From Variovorax paradoxus (lineage in GTDB: Bacteria > Pseudomonadota > Gammaproteobacteria > Burkholderiales > Burkholderiaceae_C), in the NCBI RefSeq assembly GCF_030811855.1, contig NZ_JAUSRN010000013.1, positions 1-64,000 of the forward strand: a stretch of 64,000 nucleotides of DNA, in the 5' to 3' direction. A program made the translations under genes and the position numbers. The notes below the pieces were generated by a model, which was not told the origin of the DNA, did not search any database, and saw only the letters and a program-made list of their open reading frames with translations. Numbering within the stretch: the first letter of the stretch is position 1; each line of letters starts with the position of its first letter. Shown here piece by piece: positions 23,979 to 31,942 of the stretch.

Positions 23979-24293
23979 TCAGGCGGCTGCCTTTTCAGGC
24001 GCGAGGGCGAGGGCCTTGACCTTCGCCGACAGGCGGCTCTTGTCGCGAGCGGCCTTGTTCTTGTGGAAGATGCCCTTGTCGGCGACGGTGTCGACGATGC
24101 TCTGGGCCTTCGCGAAGAGTTCGCTGGCCTTGGTCTTGTCGCCGGCCAGGACGGCCTTTTCGACATTCTTCACGGCGGTGCGGTATTTGGAGCGCAGCGA
24201 GGTGTTCGCAGCGTTGAGCTTGGTGTCCTGGCGGACGCGCTTACGGCCGGAGGCGAGGCGCGGGTTCTTTTTCTTGGGCTTGGCGGATGCCAT
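23979..24293 (-). CDS. rpsT: 30S ribosomal protein S20
   Basis: A 104-residue basic protein matching ribosomal protein S20: [19 protein letters not shown] at the amino end, [22 protein letters not shown], and the long helical Lys/Ala-rich carboxy end. S20 binds 16S rRNA early in 30S assembly. A good -10 box (TATAAT on the minus strand at 24339-24344) lies 46 bases upstream. It is divergent from murJ, as in many betaproteobacteria. The tail is a little longer than in E. coli (87 residues). Confidence 0.97.
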
Positions 24294-24338
24294 GATTTAG
24301 TTCCTTAGGTGTCTGAGGATGATGCAGCAAAGCCCTCC

Positions 24339-24344
24339 ATTATA
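24339..24344 (-). promoter_or_regulatory. -10 box of the rpsT promoter
   Basis: A perfect TATAAT reads on the minus strand in front of rpsT. The segment 17 bases further upstream is only a poor match to TTGACA, so it is the strength of the -10 element and the position that support this call. Confidence 0.55.
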
Positions 24345-24398
24345 GGCCGGGTTGGCTTTTTCGCCGAATCGGGGCTTGACGGGCCCTACACTCGCCCC

Positions 24399-25952
24399 GT
24401 GTCCCTGCTCAAATCCGCTTCCACCGTTTCCCTCTTGACGCTTGCATCGCGGATCACGGGCCTCGTGCGCGACGTGCTCTTTGCCTCGGTATTTGGCGTC
24501 AGCGCCCTGACCGACGCCTTCAACGTCGCGTTCCGCATTCCCAACCTCTTCCGGCGTGTTTTCGGCGAGGGTGCCTTCAGCCAGGCCTTCGTGCCGGTGC
24601 TGGCTGCTCGCAAGACCGAGGCCGGCGAGGAGGGTGCCAAGGCGCTGATCGACCACGTCGCCACGCTGCTCACCTGGGCGCTGGTGGCCCTGTGCGTGGC
24701 CGGGGTGGTCGGCGCACCCTGGATGGTGTGGGCCATGGCCAGCGGGCTGGCCGGTTTCGACGCGGCCGTGGTCATGACGCGTTGGATGTTCCCGTACATC
24801 GGCTTCATGTCGCTGGTGGCGCTGGCGGGCGGCGTGCTCAATACCTGGCGCAAGTTCGCGGTGCCGGCCGCTTCGCCGGTCTTGCTGAACCTTTCGCTGA
24901 TCCTTGCCATCGTGGTGGGCGCGCCGCTGTTCAGGCGCTACGGCATCGAGCCCATCTATGCCCAGTGCGCCGGCGTGCTGGTCGGCGGGGTGCTGCAGCT
25001 GGCGCTGCAGGTGCCGGCCCTGCGTGCCCTGGGCCTCATGCCGCGTATCGGTGCCAGCTGGACGGCGCTGCGCACCGCCTGGACCGATCCCACCACGCGC
25101 AAGGTCATGAGCCTGATGCTGCCCGCGCTGCTGGGTGTCAGCGTGGCGCAGATTTCGCTGCTGATCAACACGCAGATCGCTTCGCACCTGGCCACGGGTA
25201 GCGTGACCTGGGTGGTCAATGCCGACCGGCTGATGGAGTTTCCTACCGCCATGCTGGGAGTGGCGCTGGGCGTGGTGCTGATGCCCCAGTTGGCCGGCGC
25301 CCGCGCCGCCAAGGACGACGAGCGCTACTCGGCCTTGCTCGACTGGGGGCTTCGGCTGGTGGTGCTGCTCTCGGCGCCCTGTGCCATTGCGCTCCTGCTG
25401 TTCTCGCAGCCGCTGGTGGCCGTGCTGTTCCACAACGGCGCCTACGGCGACGAAGACGTGAAGCGCACCACGCTGGCGCTGATGGGCTACGGCGTCGGGC
25501 TGGTGGGCATCGTGGCCATCAAGGTGCTGGCGCCGGGCTACTACGCCCGGCACGACATGCGCACACCGGTGATCATTGCCGTCTCCGTGCTGGTGCTGAT
25601 CCAGGTGCTCAATATTTTCCTGGTACCGGTGCTGCAGCATGCCGCGCTCACGCTGACCATTGCCATCGGTGCGGTGGTCAATGCCCTCTGGCTCCTGGCC
25701 GGGCTGATCCGCCGCGGCAGCTACAAGCCCGAACCGGGCTGGGGCAAGTTCATCCTGCAGGTGGCGGCGGGCACACTGGTGCTGGCCGCCTTGCTCGCCT
25801 GGGGCTCGTACTATTTCGACTGGATCGGCCTGAGCGCCCACAGGCTCCAGCGCATCGGTCTGCTGGCGGCGCTCATCGCGGGGGCGGGGCTGCTGTATTT
25901 CGCCGTGCTGGCCGCCGTGGGCGTTCGGCTGCGCAGTTTCATGCGCCGATAG
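24399..25952 (+). CDS. murJ: lipid II flippase MurJ
   Basis: A 517-residue MATE-like flippase (MviN) that moves lipid II across the inner membrane for peptidoglycan synthesis. About fourteen membrane segments are visible. Family motifs include LLKSASTVSLLTLASRITGLVRD at the start, FRIPNLFRRVFGEGAFSQAFVPVLA, and the TWVVNADRLMEFPTAMLGVALGVVLMPQLA loop. I place the start at the GTG (24399), where homology begins, not at an earlier ATG that would add about 30 unrelated residues. An imperfect hairpin after the stop may be its terminator. Confidence 0.94.
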   Translation: MSLLKSASTVSLLTLASRITGLVRDVLFASVFGVSALTDAFNVAFRIPNLFRRVFGEGAFSQAFVPVLAARKTEAGEEGAKALIDHVATLLTWALVALCVAGVVGAPWMVWAMASGLAGFDAAVVMTRWMFPYIGFMSLVALAGGVLNTWRKFAVPAASPVLLNLSLILAIVVGAPLFRRYGIEPIYAQCAGVLVGGVLQLALQVPALRALGLMPRIGASWTALRTAWTDPTTRKVMSLMLPALLGVSVAQISLLINTQIASHLATGSVTWVVNADRLMEFPTAMLGVALGVVLMPQLAGARAAKDDERYSALLDWGLRLVVLLSAPCAIALLLFSQPLVAVLFHNGAYGDEDVKRTTLALMGYGVGLVGIVAIKVLAPGYYARHDMRTPVIIAVSVLVLIQVLNIFLVPVLQHAALTLTIAIGAVVNALWLLAGLIRRGSYKPEPGWGKFILQVAAGTLVLAALLAWGSYYFDWIGLSAHRLQRIGLLAALIAGAGLLYFAVLAAVGVRLRSFMRR

Positions 25953-25962
25953 CGCCCCGCGA

Positions 25963-25989
25963 CGTTGCCCGGTCGGGGCTTGGGCAACG
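25963..25989 (+). terminator. possible terminator after murJ
   Basis: An eight-base stem CGTTGCCC / GGGCAACG encloses an eleven-base loop and is followed by a T-rich GTTGTTTTC. The stem is good, but the T tract is interrupted, so this is a moderate candidate. Confidence 0.45.
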
Positions 25990-26060
25990 GCGTTGTTTTC
26001 AAATTGTGCAAGCTGAAAACACCGCCTTGACGCTCCCCGAATGCTCCTCTACAAAGACAT

Positions 26061-26912
26061 ATGACGTTCAGCTTTCAGGTTCCCACCGCGCTCGCGTATT
26101 TCGAATCGCTGGTGCAGAGCGACGATCACTTTCCGCTGCTCGAGGCTGCCGCCAGCATTGCGCAAGACGAATACCCCGACCTGGACGTGCAGCAGGTGCT
26201 CGGCGACGTCGACCAGCTGTTGGCGCGCCTCAAGCGCCGGCTCCCGGCCGATGCTGCGCCGCTGGCCCGGCTGCGCGCGCTCAACCAGTTCTTCTTCAAC
26301 GATCTGAACTTCGGCGGCAACGTCAACGACTACTATGACCCCGACAACAGCTACCTGAACGCCGTCTTGCGCACGCGCCGCGGAATTCCGATCTCGCTGG
26401 CGGTGCTGTGGATGGAGCTGGCGCAGGGCCTGGGGCTGCAGGCGCGCGGCGTCGGCTTTCCGGGTCACTTCATGCTCAAGGTCACGCTGCCGAAGGGGCA
26501 GGTGGTCATCGACCCCTTCACCGGCAAATCGCTCTCGCGCGAAGAACTGGGCGAGCGGCTCGAACCTTACAAGCGCAGCAACGGGCTGGTGGGCGAGTTC
26601 GACGTGCCGCTCGGGCTCTACCTGCAGCCGGCCAGTTCGCGCGAAATCATCGGCCGCATGCTGCGCAACCTGAAGGAAGTGCACCGCGCCCAGGAAGACT
26701 GGCAGCGTGCCATCGCCGTGCAAGACCGCCTGATTGCGCTGCTGCCAACCGCCTGGGGCGAATACCGCGACCGGGGCATCGCGCATGCAGAGCAGGGCAA
26801 CACCGCAGCTGCGGTGCGCGACCTCGAAACTTACCTGGCCCATGCCGAAGACGCGCTCGACGTCGACGCCATTGCCGAGCGCGTGGCCGCGTTGCGGCGC
26901 ACGGCCAACTGA
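26061..26912 (+). CDS. SirB1-family protein (transglutaminase-like plus tetratricopeptide)
   Basis: A 283-residue protein of the SirB1/UPF0162 family. It starts with a helical region, then a transglutaminase-like core (LNQFFFNDLNFGGNVNDYYDPDNSYL, RRGIPISLAVLWMELAQGLGLQARGVGFPGHFMLKV), in which the usual catalytic cysteine is replaced; two tetratricopeptide-type helices follow near residues 215-260. The family is widespread in proteobacteria and its function is not established. It stands alone on the plus strand between murJ and a VOC-family gene, which begins five bases after its stop. Confidence 0.88.
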   Translation: MTFSFQVPTALAYFESLVQSDDHFPLLEAAASIAQDEYPDLDVQQVLGDVDQLLARLKRRLPADAAPLARLRALNQFFFNDLNFGGNVNDYYDPDNSYLNAVLRTRRGIPISLAVLWMELAQGLGLQARGVGFPGHFMLKVTLPKGQVVIDPFTGKSLSREELGERLEPYKRSNGLVGEFDVPLGLYLQPASSREIIGRMLRNLKEVHRAQEDWQRAIAVQDRLIALLPTAWGEYRDRGIAHAEQGNTAAAVRDLETYLAHAEDALDVDAIAERVAALRRTAN

Positions 26913-26916
26913 CGCG

Positions 26917-27345
26917 ATGAACGCCCGGGACGGCGCGGCCGCGGCGACCGATCTCGGCACGCTGCACGAATTTCATGGCATGCAGCCGGTGCTGCCGGTG
27001 TCCGACGTCACGCGCGCCGCGCGCTGGTTCCGCGACGTGCTGGGCTTCGAGCTCGATTTCATCGCGGGCGAACCACCCAGCTATGCACGCGTCAAGAAGG
27101 GCGACCGCAGCTACGGCGATCCGGTCTACCTGCGGTTGTGGCAGTGCAACACGCGCGGCACGCCGCCCTGGCGCGGCGAAATCGTCATCCACGTGGGCAA
27201 GGATGTGGACGGCCTGCACGCCGCCTACGTCAAGCGCGGCGTGACGGTGGTCGAGCCGCCGGCCTCCCAGCCCTGGGGCCTGCGCGAATTCGCCATCCGA
27301 GAACCGGATGGGCACATCCTGCGCTTCTGCGGTTATCTGCCTTGA
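26917..27345 (+). CDS. VOC/glyoxalase-bleomycin-resistance family protein
   Basis: A 142-residue vicinal-oxygen-chelate protein: two beta-alpha-beta-beta-beta units, with HGMQPVLPVSDVTRAARWFRDVLGF at the start and LREFAIREPDGHILRFCGY at the end, the typical metal-site histidine and glutamate pattern. It could be a small dioxygenase, a glyoxalase or a drug-binding protein; nothing identifies the substrate. Start at 26917, five bases after the SirB1 gene. A SD of modest strength precedes it. Confidence 0.82.
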   Translation: MNARDGAAAATDLGTLHEFHGMQPVLPVSDVTRAARWFRDVLGFELDFIAGEPPSYARVKKGDRSYGDPVYLRLWQCNTRGTPPWRGEIVIHVGKDVDGLHAAYVKRGVTVVEPPASQPWGLREFAIREPDGHILRFCGYLP

Positions 27346-27379
27346 GTTTCAAATAGTTACAACTGGATTGGCGCGCGCG

Positions 27380-27406
27380 TGTCGATCCGACCTTCGCTCG
27401 TCCGAC
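27380..27406 (+). promoter_or_regulatory. candidate ECF42-type promoter
   Basis: TGTCGA (27380-27385) is followed after 17 bases by CGAC (27403-27406), with a second CGTC just before. From what I recall of work on the ECF42 group in Streptomyces, its target promoter has a TGTCGA -35 and a CG(A/T)C -10 element. The site lies 64 bases before the first of two DGPF genes, which lead to an ECF42-type sigma factor. It is thus a good candidate for an autoregulated promoter. Confidence 0.55.
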
Positions 27407-27469
27407 GTGTGAACAGGAGCACGCTTTTTTTGCGGCTCTCGAACCTCATCAACCTTCAGGAGATACGAC

Positions 27470-27898
27470 ATGCGATTCATGGTTCTGGTCAAGGCCAATA
27501 AAGATTCCGAAGCCGGCGTGATGCCCAGCACCGAAGTGCTCACCGCCATGGGCAAGTTCAACGAGGAACTGGTCAAGGCCGGCGTGCTGCTGGCTGGCGA
27601 AGGTCTGCACCCGTCGTCCAGGGGCGCGCGCGTGCGCTGCGAAGGGCTGAAGCGCACCGTCATCGACGGCCCCTTTGCCGAGACGAAGGAACTGCTTGCG
27701 GGCTTCTGGCTGTTGCAGGTCAAGTCGAAGGAAGAAGCCATCGAATGGATCAAGCGCAGCCCGTTCCAGGAGGGCGAGATCGAGATCCGCCAGGTGTTCG
27801 AAGCCTCCGATTTCGGCGATTCGATGACGCCTGAACTGCTGGCGCAGGAGGAGCGCCTGCGCGCGGAGTCCGAGTCCCGCACCAAGGCCGGCAGCTGA
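27470..27898 (+). CDS. DGPF/YCII-related protein, first copy
   Basis: A 142-residue YCII-related protein. It carries the DGPF box (TVIDGPFAETKELLAGFWLLQV) and the FMVLVKA amino strand. The fold is a dimeric ferredoxin-like barrel, with His/Asp pairs suggesting a small-molecule binding or hydrolase role that remains unknown. Genes of this type are regularly found beside ECF42 sigma factors. An AGGAG ribosome site is seven bases upstream of the ATG. It is the first of two paralogs in a row, about 25 bases apart. Confidence 0.88.
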   Translation: MRFMVLVKANKDSEAGVMPSTEVLTAMGKFNEELVKAGVLLAGEGLHPSSRGARVRCEGLKRTVIDGPFAETKELLAGFWLLQVKSKEEAIEWIKRSPFQEGEIEIRQVFEASDFGDSMTPELLAQEERLRAESESRTKAGS

Positions 27899-27923
27899 CA
27901 GGCCGAAGCTCGAGGAGACCACC

Positions 27924-28343
27924 ATGCGATTCATGCTGCTGATGATTCCCCACGGCTACGAAACGGCCGCGCCAGGCACCATTCCCGACGACGTCGATGC
28001 GGTGGCGGCCATGATGGCCTACAACGAGTCGATGCAGAAGGCCGGCATTCTGATCAGCTGCGACGGCCTTCACCCGCCCTCGATGGGCGCGCGCGTGAGC
28101 TTTCCGGGCCGAGAGCCCAAGGTGGTGGACGGCCCGTTTGCCGAAGCCAAGGAAGTGCTCGGCGGCTACTGGATCATCGACGTGCCCTCGCGTGCCGCCG
28201 CCATCGAATGGGCCACGCGCTGCCCGGGCGGCGAGAACGAAGTCATCGAGGTCCGGCAGATCCAGGAGATTGCCGACTATCCGCCCGAGGTGCAGGCCCT
28301 GACCACTGAATTGCCGTCGATGCAGGCGGTCAAGAAGACTTAG
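27924..28343 (+). CDS. DGPF/YCII-related protein, second copy
   Basis: A 139-residue paralog of the gene just upstream. It has MRFMLLMIPHGYETAAPGT at the start and KVVDGPFAEAKEVLGGYWIIDVPS in the middle; the two proteins are collinear throughout, so they probably arose by tandem duplication. A GAGGAGA ribosome site precedes it. The sigma factor gene starts two bases after its stop. Confidence 0.88.
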   Translation: MRFMLLMIPHGYETAAPGTIPDDVDAVAAMMAYNESMQKAGILISCDGLHPPSMGARVSFPGREPKVVDGPFAEAKEVLGGYWIIDVPSRAAAIEWATRCPGGENEVIEVRQIQEIADYPPEVQALTTELPSMQAVKKT

Positions 28344-28345
28344 GC

Positions 28346-29644
28346 ATGAACGCTGCGCCTCGCGACGAGGCCTCCATCCACCGCACTATCGAGGCGGTGT
28401 GGCGCATCGAATCCGCGAAGATCATCGCCACCGTCGCGCGCATGGTGCGTGACGTCGGCTTGGCGGAAGAACTGGCCCAGGACGCGCTCGTTTCAGCCCT
28501 AGAGCAATGGCCCGAAACTGGCGTGCCCGATAACCCCGCAGCCTGGCTCACCGCCGTGGCCAAGCGCCGCGCGCTCGACCGCCTGCGCCATGGTCAGCTG
28601 GCCGAGCGCAAGGCCATCGAAATCGGCCGGGAGCTCGATGCGCAGCACGAGATGGCGCAGGACGATTTTGCCGAAGCGGTGGATGCCGCCATCGACGACG
28701 ACATCGGCGACGACCTGCTGCGGCTGGTGTTCACCGCCTGTCACCCGGTGCTTTCGACCGAGGCGCGCGTGGCACTCACGCTGCGCCTGATGGGCGGCCT
28801 TACGACCGATGAAATCGCCCGCGCCTTCCTGGTGCCGGAGGCCACCGTCGCGCAGCGCATCGTTCGCGCCAAGCGCACGCTGCTTGAAGCGCGCGTGCCC
28901 TTCGAGGTGCCGCGCCGGCATGAACTCGAGGCCCGGCTTGCGTCGGTGCTCGAAGTGCTCTACCTGATCTTCAACGAAGGCTACTCGGCCACCGCGGGCG
29001 ACGACTGGATGCGGCCAGCGCTTTGCGACGAAGCCATGCGCCTCGGCCGCATCGTGGCGGAGCTGATGCCGGACGCATCGGAGGTGCACGGCCTTGTGGC
29101 GCTGATGGAAATCCAGGGCTCTCGCACCGCCGCACGCGTGGGTCCGTCGGGCGAACCGGTGCTGCTGCTCGAGCAGAACCGCGCGCGCTGGGACCAGATG
29201 CTGATTCGCCGTGGACTGGCCGGGCTGGCGCGAGCCGAAGCGCTGGGTGGCGCGCTCGGCCCCTATGCGCTGCAGGCCGCCATTGCCGCCTGCCACGCCC
29301 GTGCCCGCACGGCGGAAGAAACCGATTGGCCGCGCATCGCCGCGCTGTACGACGCGTTGGCACAGCTGTCGCCGTCGCCCATCGTCGAACTGAACCGCGC
29401 CGTCGCACTTTCGATGGCCTTTGGGCCTGCCGCCGGGCTCGACGTGGTGGATGCACTCGTCGGTGAGCCGGCGCTGCAGGGCTATCACTTGCTGTCGACG
29501 GTGCGCGGCGATCTGCTCTTCAAGCTCGGCCGGCGCGACGAGGCGCGAAGGGAATTCGACCGCGCCGCCGCGCTCACGCGCAACACGCGCGAGAAGACAT
29601 TGCTGCTGGCGCGGGCGCGGGCCTGCACCCTGCCGGAACGCTGA
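28346..29644 (+). CDS. ECF42-type RNA polymerase sigma factor
   Basis: A 432-residue sigma factor of the ECF type with a large carboxy extension. Region sigma-2 is at residues 15-80 (VARMVRDVGLAEELAQDALVSALEQWPETGVPDNPAAWLTAVAKRRALDRLR), and sigma-4 near 125-180 (LTLRLMGGLTTDEIARAFLVPEATVAQRIVRAKR). The remaining 230 residues (DUF6596-like, with FNEGYSATAG, PDASEVHGLVALM and LNRAVALSMAFGP) are the helical tail that defines ECF42. No anti-sigma factor is nearby, which fits this group. Together with the two DGPF proteins it forms the standard ECF42 cluster. Confidence 0.93.
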   Translation: MNAAPRDEASIHRTIEAVWRIESAKIIATVARMVRDVGLAEELAQDALVSALEQWPETGVPDNPAAWLTAVAKRRALDRLRHGQLAERKAIEIGRELDAQHEMAQDDFAEAVDAAIDDDIGDDLLRLVFTACHPVLSTEARVALTLRLMGGLTTDEIARAFLVPEATVAQRIVRAKRTLLEARVPFEVPRRHELEARLASVLEVLYLIFNEGYSATAGDDWMRPALCDEAMRLGRIVAELMPDASEVHGLVALMEIQGSRTAARVGPSGEPVLLLEQNRARWDQMLIRRGLAGLARAEALGGALGPYALQAAIAACHARARTAEETDWPRIAALYDALAQLSPSPIVELNRAVALSMAFGPAAGLDVVDALVGEPALQGYHLLSTVRGDLLFKLGRRDEARREFDRAAALTRNTREKTLLLARARACTLPER

Positions 29645-29661
29645 TCTCGGAGCCGGCCGCG

Positions 29662-30660
29662 CTAGGCTTTCAACAGCTGAGTGGATGCCGACGGCGAGCC
29701 AGGCAGTCCGAACTGATGCCATGCGCGGCGCAGCTGCGTGTCCGACCCGAACCCTGAGATTTCCGCCGCCCGCGTCACGCTCGCACCCGAGGCCAGCGCA
29801 AGCTGCGCCGCTGCGAGCCGCAGCCGCCGCAGGTAGGCCAACGGCGCCACACCCGCGTGCTCGACGAAGAGCCGCGTGAGGTGTCGTGCCGAGGTGTGGG
29901 CCACTTCCGCCATACGGGGCACGCTCCAGTCGGCTTGCGGCTGCTCGCTGACGGCGTCCTGCACCCGGTGCAGCCCGGCGTGCAGGTGGTTGCGGTAGGC
30001 AAGGAAGGGCGACAACTCCGGATCGTGCGGACCGCGCCGCTGCGCCACCACCATGGTCTGCGCCACTTGGGCTGCCAGGGGTTCGCCGCATACGTCCGCG
30101 ATGCGGTGCAGCATCAGGTCGATACCGGTCGTGACGCCGGCGCTGCTGTAGACCGGCGGATCGATGACGAACACGCGGTTGGCCACCACGTCGCAGCGCG
30201 GCTCTACCGCACGCAGCTCGTCCAGGTGGTGGTGATGCGTGGTGACGCGCCGGCCCGCGAGTGCGCCGGCATGCGCGGCGAGCAGGGCGCCTGCGCACAC
30301 CGTGACCAGTTCGAGACGGCCGCGCTCGAAGCGCTGCCCGCGCAGCCAGTGCAGAAGATCCTGGGTCTCGGCGTTGTCCACCGGGATGGAGTCGCCGGGC
30401 AGCCCGACCAGCACGATCCAGGCCGGGCCATTCCATTGTGCCGGCAAGGGCGCGAGGTCCGCCAGCACGACGCCCACGGAACCGATCGACGTAGGGCGCG
30501 GGCTGGTGAATTCGATCTCAAAGCGCTCGGGCTGGCCCGCCGCGCACAGCCGCTGGTTCGCGATGCGCAATGCCTCGGCAGGCCCGGCCCAGTCGAGCAC
30601 CAGGCTGCCCGGAAGCAGCACGAACACTACGCGGATGGGTTGCTGCTGCCGGAGTTCCAT
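29662..30660 (-). CDS. GlxA-family AraC-type transcriptional regulator
   Basis: A 332-residue regulator: residues 1-185 form a DJ-1/PfpI-like amidotransferase-type domain (VFVLLPGSLVLDWAGPAEALRIAN, TVCAGALLAAHAGALAG with the nucleophile-elbow cysteine) and residues 225-325 an AraC-type DNA-binding domain with two helix-turn-helix motifs (ARHLTRLFVEHAGVAPLAYLRRLRLAAAQ, ISGFGSDTQLRRAWHQFG). Such proteins regulate catabolic or stress genes. It overlaps the preceding DJ-1/PfpI gene by 34 bases and is last in an operon of three. Confidence 0.9.
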   Translation of the reverse strand: MELRQQQPIRVVFVLLPGSLVLDWAGPAEALRIANQRLCAAGQPERFEIEFTSPRPTSIGSVGVVLADLAPLPAQWNGPAWIVLVGLPGDSIPVDNAETQDLLHWLRGQRFERGRLELVTVCAGALLAAHAGALAGRRVTTHHHHLDELRAVEPRCDVVANRVFVIDPPVYSSAGVTTGIDLMLHRIADVCGEPLAAQVAQTMVVAQRRGPHDPELSPFLAYRNHLHAGLHRVQDAVSEQPQADWSVPRMAEVAHTSARHLTRLFVEHAGVAPLAYLRRLRLAAAQLALASGASVTRAAEISGFGSDTQLRRAWHQFGLPGSPSASTQLLKA

Positions 30661-31253
30661 GCGTAGTCCATCTGTCGCGCGGTGCGTTCGGCCAGCGCGC
30701 GCCCTGCCAGCCGTTCAACCAGGTACAGGCTCATGTCGATCCCCGCGCTGATGCCCGCGGAACTGACCACGCGGCCGCTGTCGATCCAGCGTTCGCCTTC
30801 GCGCACATCCAGCGCGGGGAATTGCTCGCGCAAGTCCGCGATGTCTTCCCAATGGGTGGTGACGGTCTCGTTCGTGACCACGCCGCTTTTGGCAAGCAGG
30901 AAGACGCCGGTGCAGACCGAGGCTACGAGCTGCGCGCCGGCCGCGCATTCGGCGATCCAGCGCAGCGTATCGGAGCTCGCAAGCGGCGCGTCAACCACAC
31001 CGCCGGGCACGATGAGCAAGTCGGCGTCCGGGTTTGCGGCCAGGTCATGGTCTGCTAGCAGACGCAGGCCGGCGCGCGCCTGCACGGGCTGGTCGTTGCG
31101 CGCGAGCGCCACGGACGCCACCTCGAACGGGGTTGGTGCGCCGGAGTTCATCCGCTGGCTGACGCGGCTCGCGGTGGTGAACACTTCGAACGGGCCGGCG
31201 AAGTCGAGCGCCTCGAGGCCGTCGTAAGCGAGGATCCGTACGCGCAAGGTCAT
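30627..31253 (-). CDS. DJ-1/PfpI-family protein
   Basis: A 208-residue single-domain DJ-1/PfpI family protein. The nucleophile elbow is ASVCTGVFLLAKSGV near residue 100 with the conserved cysteine, and LRVRILAYDGLEALDFAGPFEVF opens the domain. Proteins of this type act as isonitrile hydratases, glyoxalases or sensors; the function here is not known. Its relative in the next gene keeps an AraC domain, so the pair may have arisen by duplication. The start overlaps the isochorismatase gene's stop by four bases. Confidence 0.88.
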   Translation of the reverse strand: MTLRVRILAYDGLEALDFAGPFEVFTTASRVSQRMNSGAPTPFEVASVALARNDQPVQARAGLRLLADHDLAANPDADLLIVPGGVVDAPLASSDTLRWIAECAAGAQLVASVCTGVFLLAKSGVVTNETVTTHWEDIADLREQFPALDVREGERWIDSGRVVSSAGISAGIDMSLYLVERLAGRALAERTARQMDYAWNSGSSNPSA

Positions 31254-31834
31254 GCCGCCACGCTTTCGCTGGTCTTGGCGCCGGCACGTTGCAGCGCCTG
31301 CGCCACGCTGCAGACGCTGGCAAAGCGGCCGTCCAGCACGGCCGCGGTGCGATCCTTGATATCGGCCGCAGCGAGAGGTCGGCCGTCGGGCTGCACCATG
31401 TCGAAGGTCAGCGTGGCGTCGGTCACGTAGTCGACCTCCCAGCCCAGGTCGGAGGCGTGGCGCGTGGTCGTTTCGCAGCATTGCTCGGTGCGGATGCCGC
31501 TCACGATCAACCGTCCGATGCCGTGCCGCGTGAGCCAAATGTCCAACCCGCTATTGACCAGCGCGCTGTGGCGGTGCTTAGTGAAGGTGGCAGAGGCGTC
31601 GAACGGTGCCAAGCCTTCGATCGGCCGCACGAAGCCCGACTCGACCGCAAAGGGATGGCTTGCAATCGCGGGTTCGTCGACATGGAAGATGCGAACGATC
31701 GGGACACCGGCGGCCGAGCAGCCTTCGATCAGCGCGTTCTGCGCGGCGAAATATGGCTGCGCAACGCTTTCGGACCAATAGGCGCGCTGCCGGAACGATT
31801 CCTGGGCGTCGATCACAATCAGACAGGATTTCAT
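31250..31834 (-). CDS. isochorismatase-family cysteine hydrolase
   Basis: A 194-residue hydrolase with the isochorismatase fold: CLIVIDAQESFRQ (catalytic Asp near residue 9) at the start, and LIVSGIRTEQCCETTTRHASDLG with the nucleophile cysteine near 120. The usual lysine is in FTKHRHSAL. It probably cleaves an amide or N-carbamoyl bond, but the substrate is unknown. It is the first gene of the operon with the DJ-1 and GlxA genes. Its promoter must lie in the 108 bases before the AI-2E-type gene, where I see nothing conspicuous. Confidence 0.87.
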   Translation of the reverse strand: MKSCLIVIDAQESFRQRAYWSESVAQPYFAAQNALIEGCSAAGVPIVRIFHVDEPAIASHPFAVESGFVRPIEGLAPFDASATFTKHRHSALVNSGLDIWLTRHGIGRLIVSGIRTEQCCETTTRHASDLGWEVDYVTDATLTFDMVQPDGRPLAAADIKDRTAAVLDGRFASVCSVAQALQRAGAKTSESVAA

Positions 31835-31942
31835 GGGTGCGGGCTCGAAGGGCGGAGTGAATGATGCCTCCTATTCTTCAGTGTCGCCAGCGCCCGGTCC
31901 GCGCCAAAGCAGACCAGAACCGATCAGATCAGGACATAAGCC

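Noticed and set aside
24297..25841. A minus-strand open frame of 514 codons opposite murJ.
   Set aside because: His/Gln/Arg-rich antisense composition and full overlap with an intact murJ.
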